From contig OX344750.2 of assembly GCA_947034885.2 (NCBI GenBank), positions 37,124,821 to 37,188,820 on the forward strand: DNA of 64,000 nt, in the 5' to 3' direction. A program made the position numbers and the translations under genes. Of the stretch, positions 48,321 to 60,595 are shown one piece after another. The stretch comes from Thuidium tamariscinum. Lineage: Eukaryota; Streptophyta; Bryopsida; Hypnales; Thuidiaceae. Position 1 is the stretch's first letter. Each line of letters starts with the position of its first letter. The notes beneath the pieces are model-generated. The model was not told the DNA's origin and did not search any database. It saw only the letters and a list, made by a program, of their open reading frames with translations.

Positions 48321-50635
48321 GGTGTTCTAATAACTTTTTTGGTCTTCTAATACTAATCACCTTACTTTGAAGGTTGATTAATTGTTGAGCAATGAGAGGT
48401 GAGATGCAATTGGATGAACTAACGGTTTCCAAACTTTAATTACATCCAAAGGTTGATCCTTTTTTCCTTTGAGGGATCCTTTTGATGTATTATAATATGG
48501 AGATTAGTTGGGTTTTATTGTTCCCAAGTTCAAAGCTTCGCCATTTGACCCACTTTCTTGCCAATGGGTTTGGCTATGAACCGTTCCTCTAGTATTTTAG
48601 GAATTTTAATCGCAAAAGGAGGTACACATGACAGTGTTTAAACCGAACTTTGGCGCTCAATGCTCAAAATTTCCGTGAATGAGTTGCAAAGGAAGTGTTG
48701 AGGCTTTACCTCCAGAGAATATGTGAGAAAGAAATGACAAATGAAGGGGCCCTAAGCCTTCAAATCTTGAAAAATTAAACACAAAACAAGACTTGGCCAA
48801 GAATTTTGGTCCAAGTAGTGCTCCGACCACGCCGGTAGCACAGAAGAATAACAAAGTGTCGGTGCGAGAAATAAGGGTACAGGCAACCTCGAGGGGGGCC
48901 CTTATATACCCGTGGCCGGGCCCCTCTCGGTAATTGCCGGTGAAAACACTTTGTTACTTCCTACCCTAAACTACCCTAATGTAATTCCAAAATATTAGTT
49001 GTTTAATGGTGGAAATTTCTAAAAACATCCCCATTTAGTCAAAGAAATCTTGGCCAAATCAAATCCAAGATCTTAATCCAAAATATTTTGGAATTAACCC
49101 TAATTTACGTAGATATTTTGCAAATTAACCCAAAGTCATTTTGGAAATTGTCTTTCTTTAGCCCAAAGATGGATTTTTACGCAAGAAAGAGATCTTGACC
49201 AAATCCAATCTTTGATTTTCCAAGAGATATTTCCAAAATCACTTCTAATTAACCGCAATTAACGATTAAAAAGTCAAACTAAGAGCTGACCCTCTCTATC
49301 TTTTAGAGAACAACTCGAAACGGAAAACCCTCTGCGCCATTGTCTTCAGAAGACCCCAATTAGCCTCAAGGACCCCTTACCCCTCACTCCTAGGCCATTT
49401 GTGCGCCCAAATTGGAATTACGGTAACTCCAATTAAAAGTCAAAACTCTAACTTTTAGGATTTGCGCATTTCGATGAATCTATCAGGCCAAGGTTGTTAG
49501 GAATGTCCGTGAGAGTAAGGAATGACTCCTTATTTGCAACAATCGGACATCATTCGCTCCTGATACGCCGGTCAACCCGCCGCCAACTTGTAACTTCTAG
49601 TGAAATTCGATGTCGATGCCGGTTTTGGTAGTTGGGAATGTCGGAATGTCTTCAAACTTGACCGGGCGCTTATTAAGCACACAAAAACCTATCCTAATTT
49701 TTAGTGAGATTTTACCGCATCATACGTAATTTCTATGATTTTACGAACATTTCTATGTGCGGTTGACTTCCCATGGAGTCAATGTGGAATTTCGGAAAAA
49801 TCCGAAATAAATTGGGTAACATCTAGGGCACTCCTATATTTTTGGTGTAAGTTCCACGTAACCTTGCACCTTTCTAATTTTAGTAATTTGGAATTACTTT
49901 GCCCAATTGGACAATCTAATTCCCGATGCCCGGGAATCTTAGATAATTGTTTGATTCTTGTTCGCTCCTGGCATGCTCCTACCCTTGGAACATCTCTCTG
50001 TAGTCTTCAATCTCCAATCCTCCATCTTGTATCTCGTAAAGTTCGAATTCTCCAAATCTGTTGTAGTGGTTTTACCTTTAAATCCAATTTGTTCCAAAAT
50101 TGAACTTAAGCCCTGGTAACTCTTCCATGCTCATAGTAGACACCTTTAGCTTAGTCAGTATGTCACGTGCATCCTTAAAAGGTTGACTTTGCACAGACAT
50201 TCGCTAGGACTGACTAACTCTCTATTCCTTATTTCTCTCGGAATTACTAAATCTTTACATAAACTTGCTTTGGAGACTTAGAATGATTCAAATTTCTAAG
50301 ATTAGGAATTTTCCACCTTCTAAGTTGGTTTTCCACCATTTTGGCATAGACTGACACCAAAACTCCCTCAACACTCTTTTTATGTCTTTTTCTTGAATAT
50401 TTTACTAATTTTCGCTATTAAATCGCAAAAAATGGACCTAGAGTCCTGAGTGCCATCTCGAGGGCTCACAGGCCCAAGGCTAAGCACACATCTGTTGTGT
50501 TGTTGATGTGCATAATTCCTCAATGGACACCTTTTCAGCATGCACATTTACATCATCTTCTCATGTCTCCTCTTGCTCATTAGATTTGTTTTATAAAGAT
50601 ATAAAGTGTTGTAACAGTTTTAGGAAGGGAAGCAT

Positions 50636-51404
50636 GCAACGAGCCTAGTTTGTGAGCCTAAAAGCATGAGCTTGCGAGCCGTGAGCGTAGGTTTTGTGAG
50701 CCTAGAGAATTAACCAAAAAAAATTGTGAATTTTTTAAGCCAAGAGAAAAAAAAGTGAAGTCATTTTTTTAAAATCTATTTGTAGTAAAATTTCAGCTTT
50801 ATGACCGTGGACCTATGACCGTGGAAATGTGATTAATGAATTAAATTTTTTTTTTGAGGTTCAAAAACCAGAATCCAACAAGGGGATTTCTAGGGTGATG
50901 GAGTTGGGGGGGGGGGAAAGTTTTTTTTTTTTTTTTCCCGACTTTTTCACCCTGAAATTGATCTCTCGGTACCAAGAGAAGGTTTTCGAGGGTGAAAAGT
51001 CGCAAAAAAAATGAACTAGGAGCATAGTCGGAAAAAAAAAAGTTGAAAAAAAATGAAAAAAAAAGTTTTGAGAACTCCAAAGCCCTCTACCTCCAAACCC
51101 CTTTCAATATCAAGACGAATTTTGGAAGGTGATGGAGTTGCAAAAAAAATTTGAAAAGAAAAAAGGACTTGAAAAAACAAAAACAAAAACAAAAACAAAC
51201 TGAAAATTCAAAAAAAAAAAAAGTTTTGAAAGTCACAAATTTCAAATCCCATGAGGGGGATACTAAATATAAAAATCCAAAATTCTTAAAGCACGGTAAT
51301 AGGTCCATGCCCTAAAAATCACTAAAAATTTCACCAAAAATTCTAGGCTCACAAGCTCACAAGCTCATAGGCTCACACTCGCAGGCTCACAAAATAGCAT
51401 CCCC
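50636..51404. mobile_element. Foldback-type element with GTGAGCCT repeat arms
   Basis: The left arm (about 50636-50707) carries several GTGAGCC/GAGCCTA units. The right arm (about 51345-51397) has the inverse AGGCTCAC/AAGCTCA units. Inside are ACCTATGACCGTGG (left) and CACGGTAATAGGTCC (right), also inverted. The interior is A/T homopolymer-rich, with an 11-G run at 50906-50916. It is non-coding. Confidence 0.55.
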
Positions 51405-51654
51405 GGGGTAGTATGAAACACACAATGAATCTTTGTCATGTTCAATGGTCTATAACACTGTACTTGACCAAGTAGGCCCTAAATTCATGTCTTACAAAAA
51501 CAATGAGCAATTCGGCTCATGAGATGTGTACATCCTTCCCACAAAGAGTTCTTCTTTGAATTCTCCTTGATATTTTTGTCAATGGAAATGTCAAAGATAG
51601 TTTCAAAGTCCCCAATGACACACCAATCTTGATGTTAAATGAAGAAGACAACTA

Positions 51655-52367
51655 GGTGATTGCAAGAAACAATTGTACTATTTTGATCACACTGTCTACA
51701 CAAATATGATTTTTGGCCATAACTTTTGGGTTTGGGGTCAAAATAGCTTGATATTTATAATTAAAGTATTCATGACTACTATAAACCTTATTAAAAAAAA
51801 TTCAAATTTTTTAAGAATTATTTTACTACTTAAAAACAACCTCCAATTTTATGTCATACTTGCCAATTTTGGATTTTTAGAACAAATTAGTGCCCCCCAA
51901 AAGAATTTTGAGGTGAAATTTAGAATAATTAGTCTTCTAGTATATTTATAGCAATTTTCTTAATAAATTTTATGTCATGTGTAAGCTCACAAAGTGCGAC
52001 CCTTTTTTCTTGCAATTTGAAACACACAAATTGTTAAATTTTTTTGGGTAAATAACCATCTCGAATTCTCAATCGAGTTGTTGCAAACAAAAAAAATAGT
52101 TTTTTTAATATAATTTTAATATAATTTTTACAAATTATAATGTCAAAGTATATATTTTTTTGAAATTTTTCATTTTTCTAATTTTCCTACTCTAAGTACT
52201 TTTCTATACTTTTTCCTTCCTAGGGTATCTTCTTCTTAAGGTATGTATGTATTCTATATTTTTCAAATTTAAAAAGAAATATTTTTCTGATTTTAAAACA
52301 ATGTAGGCAAAAGTCCTTAGTACTCTCCAAAATGCAAAAAATAATACAAGTGTTTCTTGCAATCACC
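51655..52367. mobile_element. TIR element, GGTGATTGCAAGAAA family, copy 2
   Basis: The ends GGTGATTGCAAGAAACAATT and AAGTGTTTCTTGCAATCACC are near-perfect inverses. The interior TTCCTAGGGTATCTTCTTC matches 40333-41076 reversed. It is about 713 bp. Small frames inside it are not transposase-like. Confidence 0.75.
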
Positions 52368-54379
52368 CAACCAATTGATATCTTTTACAATTGTCACCAC
52401 TCCTTTGTGTGACAATGGCTTCTAATACTAATGAGAGGACTTGGTCACTTGGTGTTCTACAAAGAAAATAAATGTGACTTAATTTAGAGAGGGGGGCTTG
52501 ATTTCTATAACTTGGACATTACATTTAAAAAGAGTTGTATGACAATATTGTAGAAACATGGCTATGAGGTGGATTGCTATATAAAAATCTCTACTATGTT
52601 TCACATCTTTATAAATAATTGCTTAGATTTAATCAATGATGATGATGCCCACTACATCCTCCTTTGTCAACACTTGTCAATCATATACCATCTATAATAT
52701 AATGACAATGATATTTTGTACAAGGTGTTTGCCTTTCAACACTGAGGCTCCATGAAAAAATATGTTGTATATCCATTACAAGCTTACCAGTAGATACACC
52801 AACATCATACAATAACCCAATGTTTGGTCATGTGGTCTCTTTTTACAATAGTATATACTATAGACATTGTATTTTGAATCCTACTCATGAGATCAACTTA
52901 TGTTGCCTCAATCATGAAGAAGCACTTGTAAACTATATCAACAAAGAGAAGTTTAGATTGTTCCGCAATGTTGGTATTGTAAACCATTCTAACTTTTAGA
53001 AACCAAATATATGTGTAAATTATTATCATTAAAGTCTCTATGACTAGAAACAAAGACTGAAATCATCAATCATGCATTGCTAGTAGCAGGAAGTACAAAA
53101 GTGGAAAGAACTTTCATTCTTAAGATTTGATTCATTTATCAATTAATAGTCTAATTGAAAATTGTAAAATAAGAACTCAAATAAAAAAATGTATGATTTT
53201 TGAATATCTTTTATAGTTGGATATATTAATATGTTAATATCAATTAGTAAATTTTGTCAATTTAATAGCCTTCAACTAAGGAATCATTACTGGATATGAA
53301 CCATTTATTGTTACACTTTTCCTATGTAAATTGTTTTAACTTACTTTCTCAATGTGAGATTTTCTTTTTACTTGGGTTGTATAGTTTATGTATTTTTCAA
53401 TGAAAAAAATGGATTATGAAATTTCACCTTTAGATAGGTTAAGGAGGAAAAAATATGATCAGTATACTTCAAATCACTTTCAGGTTTTTTTACAAACTCA
53501 TAATCAAACATTATAATCATTCAATTTATAACTTGTAGTGTCATGTTTTCTTTTCTTTTGTGATCCACAACATGTCTAGTTTAAATTTGAATAGTGTACA
53601 ATTTTTAAAAATTCAAAAATTATCAAAACTTTGACTTTTTGTTTGATTTGGTGGAAATAAACTTGAAGACAATTAAAAAAAAATACCTTAGGCATTTAAT
53701 GGTTTATAATATGTGTGTTGCTAAATAATAGTAAGTATCAATAAGATAAAATGAAACACAAGAATTTATGGGAGCGAATATATAAAAGAAGAAGAGTGGG
53801 ACAACAATACTTCCCACAGCATTATATACTCTTGCAATCAGGTTCCTTTCCATGTAGGAAAGGTTTATACTTTGCTAAATATATGGAAGGGACTTATCAA
53901 TGAACACACAAAGGAAGTTGTCTCTATTCATACAGTGACTATATATATAAAGAGGACTTAAAAATACAAGTGTCATTAATTGTAGCATAGCGTATTGTGT
54001 AGGGCTAATATTTTTTGGAGCTTTATGAGAAAGATCAAACAACATTAGTTATGAAATTTGTATAATTTTTTGGATAAGCAAAGAATTGCAAAAGATTTTC
54101 TTGTATTCAACTTTAGAATGAAAGAACATAGCAATGGCATACCACATTGTGGTTTCTACCTATATTAAGGCAGTTTGCTGTAATATCAACTATATTCTAA
54201 ATGCAATTTCTATCTAGGATTGAGTGACATTTTGTTTAAAATCTATTATAATAATTACAAATTGTCAAGATCCTTGTCACAACTTGTTGTTACAAAATGG
54301 TGACATTTTCATCCCAAATCTTTTTCATCCAATCAATATTTTCCTAAATTCAATTGAAGACAAAATAAAAGTTGTTTCA
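52368..54379. other. AT-rich intergenic DNA, no supported gene
   Basis: No frame above 60 codons shows any recognisable feature and no repeat was identified. Confidence 0.6.
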
Positions 54380-54470
54380 ACAAAGTTGTTGTAGTGTAAC
54401 TTTGTGCTAAATAATAGGTATTAGCACAATGTTACACTACAACAACTTTGTGCTAATACCTATTATTAGC
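54380..54470. repeat. Two interleaved inverted repeats
   Basis: Arm A (54380-54400, ACAAAGTTGTTGTAGTG then TAAC) pairs with A' (54431-54451). Arm B (54405-54426, GCTAAATAATAGGTATT then AGCAC) pairs with B' (54450-54470) apart from one extra A. The order is A-B-A'-B', so the two stems cannot form as simple nested hairpins. Confidence 0.7.
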
Positions 54471-54689
54471 AATGATGAATCAGGTAGGCTTGATTGATTG
54501 CTTTAAGAGCAAAACTTCATCAGGGATTAATTTAAGGATTGGGGTTGGTTGAAGAGCCATCACTAAGACAATACTTTTGTTTACGATAGAGATCATCTTT
54601 TCAAGGATGCAAAAGGGACCTCCAATTCATTGGAAAACAATGTACCACATACATGATATGGTCAAATCTAAGCATAGGCAAGAAACAAG

Positions 54690-55441
54690 AATGTAGAAAG
54701 GAACATCAATGAGGGACAGTCCCCACCATGCCCCGGTGGGTAAAAGGACGTTGTATCCGTTAACTATTACGGCCCTCTAAGTTAGTAGCCATGTATGATA
54801 CCCCGCACTACACTACCCTACCCTAGGGAGAGCTCCCCACTCAGGTACTGAATGCAAAGGGTAAGTTGGGTAAGAAAATCAAAGGCGAGGGTGGGCGTAG
54901 TAATCACAAACCTGTGTGTCTACGTAATGGCGTTGGGTAAATACTGTCCTGTGCCTTACCCAAATCCGGTGGTGGTGGGCAGTAAGTTAAAATTAGTACC
55001 AACATTATGTCCTCTACTGCATATGATTGTCACTCACCCAGTTGTGGTACCTCCCTCCCCTAAGTTACCTCTACTTCCCTTTGTACACAAGTATAAGGTG
55101 ATGGGTAACTCTCCCTTGTACTGACTGCTACCAGAAATTACCCTAGTCCCCTTGCAAGTTCACATCAACCTTCCAGGGATGATCATGGGGTTATAATTGG
55201 AAAAACTACCTCCCAACAGCTTGCCTGAAGGGCGATAAATAATTAGCTTTCAGGGACCGCGCAAGAGTTACACCTTACCAAGAGCCTCCCAATAGGAGCA
55301 CTAGGCTGTTCGAGTGGAATGGAAAGGGCCACCAGAGGAAATCAATACTAGGTTATGTTAACCAGCCATGAGGTCCATCATGTTCATAATGCAATGAGAA
55401 GAGCCCAGTATACTAAGTTCAGCTGAAATGGCAACCCAACT
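54690..55441. other. Compositional island, possibly organelle-derived (NUMT-like), no gene recognised
   Basis: About 750 bp with roughly balanced base composition and little homopolymer content, between AT-rich DNA and a TIR element. One frame of 90 codons (54852-55124, plus) is present without a recognised domain. The texture resembles plant mitochondrial intergenic sequence, but I recognise no mitochondrial or plastid gene, so this is a guess. Confidence 0.25.
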
Positions 55442-55444
55442 AAT

Positions 55445-56086
55445 TAAGGGGGGTACACCCAAAAGCGCCACTTATTCATACTGCGGCTAACGTAGCAGCA
55501 TCCATAACCGTCAAAATAAGGAACTTCAGCATAGTTAGAGGCAGTTTTTTCGTAAAAGAAATATTTTTGCTGTATTAGCAATTGAAAATCATGAATTTTC
55601 CAAAAAAAAATTAGAACTTTTGAATAAAGTATCAAATTTCTATGAATTTTCAAAGTACAACTCTGTAGAGCACCGTAAACCACACTTTAGTGAAGTTGCC
55701 TTGATTCTCATATCAAAATCTAAAAAAATCAAACCCCACCAACTGTAATCAAGCATTGGCATGGTTTCAAGGCACATCTGACAACATTTTAAGATAACTC
55801 TAAGCTTACTATCAATAATTGGGTGCACTAACAATTATGGATGTTGCTACCTTAGTTATTGTTATTAGCTTGTTCAGATTTTCATGGAGTCTTGTTGGCA
55901 AGTGAAAGCATGATCCAAAGCACCAAAGAACGCAGGATTTGGATACTGTATGCAAAAGTTATTAACGACCAAAGTCTGTTTTTGAAAGCACTATCTATAG
56001 GTTGTGAACATGATTGATTTTGGATATGTATGTACATAATAGATGGTGCTTTTAGGAATGTGGCTTTTTTGGGTGTACCTAACTTA
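55445..56086. mobile_element. TIR element, TAAGGTGGGTACACC family, long copy
   Basis: The ends TAAGGGGGGTACACCCAAAA and TTTTTTGGGTGTACCTAACTTA are imperfect inverses. The right half (TCTTGTTGGCAAGTGAAAGC, GGATACTGTATGCAAAAG, AAAGTCTGTTT) matches 8447-8721. At 642 bp it is over twice as long as the other copies, the extra DNA lying in the left half. Confidence 0.75.
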
Positions 56087-56128
56087 ATGTCACAATGTCT
56101 AGCTTGTATTGATTCTAAAATCTAAATC

Positions 56129-56462
56129 TTGGTAGGAGGTTCATAAAGCATCCATCTAAGAGCTGAAAGTGCATTTTGCAAAGGTGAAATTTCTTAAAAA
56201 ATTTCTTAAAATTTTTTTCTTGAAAAGCTAGTGGAACTGGTATCTAACCTAAGTTGTTTTATATTTATTGGGCCTTTGTGGAATAAGTTATGAATTTTTT
56301 AAGTTGAAATGGCGGAGGGCCGCTCTAAAACCACACACTTCTTCAAATGTACACTATTTTCACATTCCTATGAAGATGAAAACACAACATGTACAAACAA
56401 TGTACATTGGAGGAGGTCGGCTATTTTTTTGAGCCTAAGCTATTTTTGAGCTTCCTACCTTA
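56129..56462. mobile_element. TIR element, TAAGGTAGGGGGTTGTAA family, inverted copy 3
   Basis: Relative to 28286-28583 the sequence is similar in family core (ATAAGTTATGAATTTTTTAAG; GGAGGTCGGCT) with ends TTGGTAGGAGGTTCATAA and AGCTTCCTACCTTAA. It starts about 40 bp after the preceding TIR element. Confidence 0.6.
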
Positions 56463-56967
56463 ATCATTATTTGCTCATTCATGGGACCTAAAACTCATAA
56501 GACAAGTTTGATACTAAAGTAGTTCAGTCTAAAATGCTTAAGCATGTGACTATAATGTGATTCAATTTCAAGATTTTATACTTCGGATACTCCATTTCCC
56601 CCCTAGAAATAAATAGATTTTTCTTCTTGGTGATGAATTAATGTATTTTATAGGAATTGAAACAAAAACAAGACTTGCTACAGTAGTGAATATTGGAAGT
56701 TAAGTATGTATTTTTGAAGAAAAAATGAAGACAATATAGATCAAATGAAAAATAATCTCAATAAATATGTGATCATTTTTTCTTCATGTGATCTTTAGAA
56801 ATCTATGTGAGGATCTTTGGATTGAACATCTTCTTGTTTAGATATATGCAGTTGCTGAAAGGGATCTTTTTCAACTCTAGATGTTGCATACACACTCAAG
56901 GAACCCTCCATAAAAATATTGCATGAAAATAATTTGTTTTTAGAAAGAACAAATTGTTGACCATTCA

Positions 56968-57885
56968 TTAACCCCTAAAGGACCAAGGCCTTTTTTCTGT
57001 CAAAAAACTCTTAAAATTGCCATTTCTGTTGCATTCACCCAAAGAAACAAATTTTTTTAAGAATCTAACTGTAGGATCTTGTACTTAACTTGATTGAGAT
57101 CAAGTGGTAAAAATTTCATGAAGTTTGACCATACAGATTGGAAGATATGAGCATTCAAAGTTGGAAATATAAGTTTTATTGAACTGTGGTTTGCAATTTC
57201 AGATGACTTTGACTGGCATTTGTAAAAACAAATTGCACTACAGACTTTGAATTTATAATTTTTTGTGTTAAGAAATTGAGTTGAGAGTCTAGGAAAAAAA
57301 TTTCACACAAAAAACACTTGATTTTCATTCTAAAAAAATTGTTAATTAGATGTAGGTCCAAGATTGAAAGAAAAACTAAATGGTTAATAACTCTAAGATG
57401 GGATTGAAATACAATAATTCCAATGGTGAGATTGTTCTAGCAAGTAAACATAACCTTGTCCAACAATTTTTTTTGAAAAATTGTGAAAATTGCATTAAAA
57501 AATGAATCCTATAAGTTATTTTTTCAAGAAGTTGTTTAGATTGCCCGAAAAACAAGATTGTCCATAACTTTCTCATTATAAGTCCAAATAGAGTGAATCA
57601 AAGCTTAACTTGTAGGAAAAAATATATTATTTTAGAAAAAGTAAATTTAAAAAAATAAATTTTGACTTTTTGCAAAAAAAAATTTTGCCCACTGAACTAA
57701 AATCCGTGCTTTTTGCGGTATAACTTTTGCTCCCAGTCACCAATTGAAATAAAAATTACATTCCCATGAAGCTAATCAGTTTTCCTATATTATGAGAAAG
57801 TTTCAAAAGATTCATAAAAAATTGAGGTCTACCTGTTTGAATTCCAAATTGTCCCCCGAGGGGACAATGGTCCTTTAGGGGTTAA
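56968..57885. mobile_element. TTAA-flanked TIR element (piggyBac-like ends), well-preserved copy
   Basis: TTAA lies at both edges (56968-56971 and 57882-57885). Perfect 14-bp inverted termini CCCCTAAAGGACCA/TGGTCCTTTAGGGG follow. It is 918 bp, close to the 954 bp of the copy at 14057, without a transposase frame. It has the best-matched ends of the five related elements. Confidence 0.85.
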
Positions 57886-57924
57886 CTACTTTTTGTTATG
57901 AAAGAGTTTTGAGATTATGGTTAT

Positions 57925-58371
57925 AAGGTAGAACCATCCATAAGTGATCAACACCCCATGTCCAACTTGTAGACTTCATTTATTTTTAGTAAGGTTGGAA
58001 CAAATTTCTAACTAGAGCTTGAAATAGCTTGTATGTTTTCCCTAGATGTTTTCTTCTTTTTCACAAGGTTGGGACTAATAAGTCTATAATACATGTCCCA
58101 AACTAGTGAGCAAGAAAATAGGAAGAAATGAGTAGTAAAGGAGTTCTTCAATGATCGTGATTGAAAGAGTCTAGACATTGGCTATGGGTCTACATAGATT
58201 TTGGCCTTTCAAAATTCATAGTGATTTCTGTTCATGCCATAAAATTTACCAAAATTTTTGCAATTCCTATCATTCCTATCATTACACCTCTGAAAATATT
58301 TGTTTTGCCTTGCACTACACCAAATCATGTCTAGAATACCTTAAGTGATTGGTTATGGATGGTTCTACCTT
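57925..58371. mobile_element. TIR element, AAGGTAGAACCATCCA family, complete copy
   Basis: Perfect 16-bp inverted ends AAGGTAGAACCATCCA/TGGATGGTTCTACCTT bound 447 bp. Related but less complete copies lie at 15330, 29853 and 36432. It is non-coding. Confidence 0.85.
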
Positions 58372-58479
58372 AGAATAAGAGATGAAAAAATTGGTAATAC
58401 AATTAACTACTTAGGGATTTCAATTAGGTTAAGTTACCTTAGGTGAAGAAACAAAAGTATTCACCCCTTATCACCTAAA

Positions 58480-59045
58480 GGGACACAAACTCCAAAAGAG
58501 TCCTTACAGAGTCTAGCAATGTGATTCAAAGTGCTATAACTTTTGCATTTGATGCCTAAATTCAATAAAACTTGATGGAAACATTGTGCATACTAGGCTA
58601 CTTTGTGTATAAATTTTTTTAGGTCAATCTAAAATGTTATGGTTTTTTGAGAGCCAATCAAAGTTTACAGGTTCAATTTGACTTCCTCAAATTGCAATTG
58701 ATGACCTTGGAAATTTCCTCTTCTATATAAAATGTTTTTTTCAATAAAATTTGTTGAATAATGTTCCTCTAGATGTCCAATTATTGTGGTCAAGTTTTCA
58801 TGGCAATACAAGTTGTTTTGAATGTTTGAAAACAATTTGAAGTTCAAAAACTAGACATTTTTGGATTATAGTGAACTTTGGCGGCTTATTACTTTTTCAT
58901 ACGGACAATGTTCATTTCAAATTTTTTTTTTGGAGAAAGTTATGCATTCTAGTGTAGTTTGTATGGCTAAAATTTCATGTCAATACACAAGATTATAAGT
59001 GACTGAGAAGTATTTTATTAGAAAGAGGTTTAGTCATAGATGCAT
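58480..59045 (-). repeat. Dispersed repeat, inverted copy of 9898-10460
   Basis: Blocks such as GAAGTTCAAAAACTAGACAT, GACAATGTTCATTTC and GGCTAAAATTTCATGTCAAT are the inverse of blocks at 9898-10460, in the reversed order. Class and ends are not defined. Confidence 0.5.
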
Positions 59046-59499
59046 TTTTCGCAACCTTTATTTATTTTTGACATTTCAAAGTCATTTTACAAACACAATG
59101 AGTCAATTGAATGACATGCTTTTTCACCAATGTATTTGTATGTTGGTTTTGAATCACTTTTTAATTTAAAGTTTTTTCATTTGAATAGGTTTAGAAATCA
59201 AGTTTCACCCATTTGTAGAAAAAATTTAGCATCTTTTTTCAACACTAAAACATTATTATCTTGATCTATGCGGTCAAATGACTCCAAATTTGATCCATCT
59301 CATCTACAACATGCACACTACAAGATTGTGTGATTGAAATTTTCATACCTTAGTGAAATATATACTTACAAGGTTTGTTATATAGTCTTGAAAAGGAATC
59401 AAACAAGCATTATGATGTTTTTCTAATTCATTTCTAAGAATGCTTTTAGGCATGTTTGGACTTTAGTTGATGAGGGGTCAATAATCAAACCCTAATAAA

Positions 59500-60595
59500 G
59501 GTGATTGCAAGAAATACTTGTTCCACTTTTGGTTCCCTTGCCCTTGGATAGGTAGTTTTCTGCTCATAACTTTTGTATAGTTTGTCCATTTTTTATGAAA
59601 TTTGAAGTGAAGGTACATATGATAGTTTTGAATCTTGAATAATCTTTGAATAATTTAAAAATTAGTTTACTATTTTTAAACAACCTTCAATCAAATGTCT
59701 ACTTTAGCCATTTTGCAAGTTTTCAGTACTATTTTTGATCCAAAAATGCAAATTTGAAGCTCAAAATTGGCATACAGGGACTTCTACTAAAGTTACACAA
59801 TTCTTCTAAATATTTTTTAAAGTAGTAAACTATCTACGGGTGATTGTAAGAAACACTTGTCCTTTTTTTTGTCCCCTTGACCTCCATTAGGTAGTTTTTT
59901 GCTCATAAATTTTTCATCTTTTGCCTCATCAACTTAAAATTTGGAAGGAATGTGCACACAAAAGTTTTATATGTTTTGTAATTTTTTCAATTTTTTCAAA
60001 ATTATTTTACTATTTTTAAATTTCCCCCAATTGGTTGTCTACCTTGGCCATTTTGGGGGGTTTTAGTCCTATTTTTGACTCAAAAATCCGAATTTGAAGC
60101 TACAAATTGGATAAGTTGGAGGTCTACTAACATTTCAAGGATTGGTGGTGAGTTTTTATGAAAATAGTAAAATGTCTATTGTTCACATGGGGTCAAAGTG
60201 ACCTTTCTTTGTACAAACACTACAAAGAGGGAAAAACTTTTTTAGAGGAATTTTTTGTTGGAATGTGAGCACAATTTTGTTTAGAAAAATGGATATTTTT
60301 TTAAAAAAAATTTGATTTTTTTTAATTATTAAAAATAAAAAGGTCCACAGACCGTTTTTTTGCTATTTTTTGCTCCATGTGGCCTGTGAAGTACTTTGAA
60401 GTAGTCCATAGTACTTCATAGTATTGCATAGTACTACATTGACAGCCCAAATTTGCAGGCGTTCGAAATCGGTGATTGAGATTTGTAGGCGCACGTCAGA
60501 CACGCTATACTGTCAGGACCGCGTAGTATTGCCAGTACTATGCCAAAAAAACAACGTTTTTGAACCAAAAACGTGAAGTGTTTCTTGCAATCACC
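59500..60595. mobile_element. TIR element, GGTGATTGCAAGAAA family, with duplicated left part
   Basis: The left end GGTGATTGCAAGAAATACTT at 59500 recurs as GGTGATTGTAAGAAACACTT at 59839, and the right end AAGTGTTTCTTGCAATCACC lies at about 60576-60595. The first 340 bp and the next 340 bp are similar throughout (GGTAGTTTT-TGCTCATAA; CTATTTTTGA-CAAAAAT). The element is therefore either two overlapping copies or one with an internal duplication. Confidence 0.7.

Larger units (their letters stand above)
46655..50475. mobile_element. Candidate 3.8-kb TIR transposon
   Basis: Left GGCCCTGTGAGC (46655-46666) and right GCTCACAGGCCC (50464-50475) are inverted with one mismatch, and each is followed inward by a CCTCGAG block. 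The interior is less AT-rich than both flanks. It contains an exon-like frame (46971-47066), a GC-rich tandem segment (48020-48320), a TATATA motif (48902-48908) and an ATG frame of 122 codons at 49735-50103 without a recognised domain. No target duplication was found, so the element is proposed rather than shown. Confidence 0.45.

Noticed and set aside
50841..51308. Phe-rich frames on the minus strand
   Set aside because: They arise from long A runs in the interior of the foldback element, with no coding signal.
52368..54379. Possible LTR retrotransposon remains in the AT-rich stretches
   Set aside because: No paired LTRs, primer-binding site, protease or reverse transcriptase motif could be seen.
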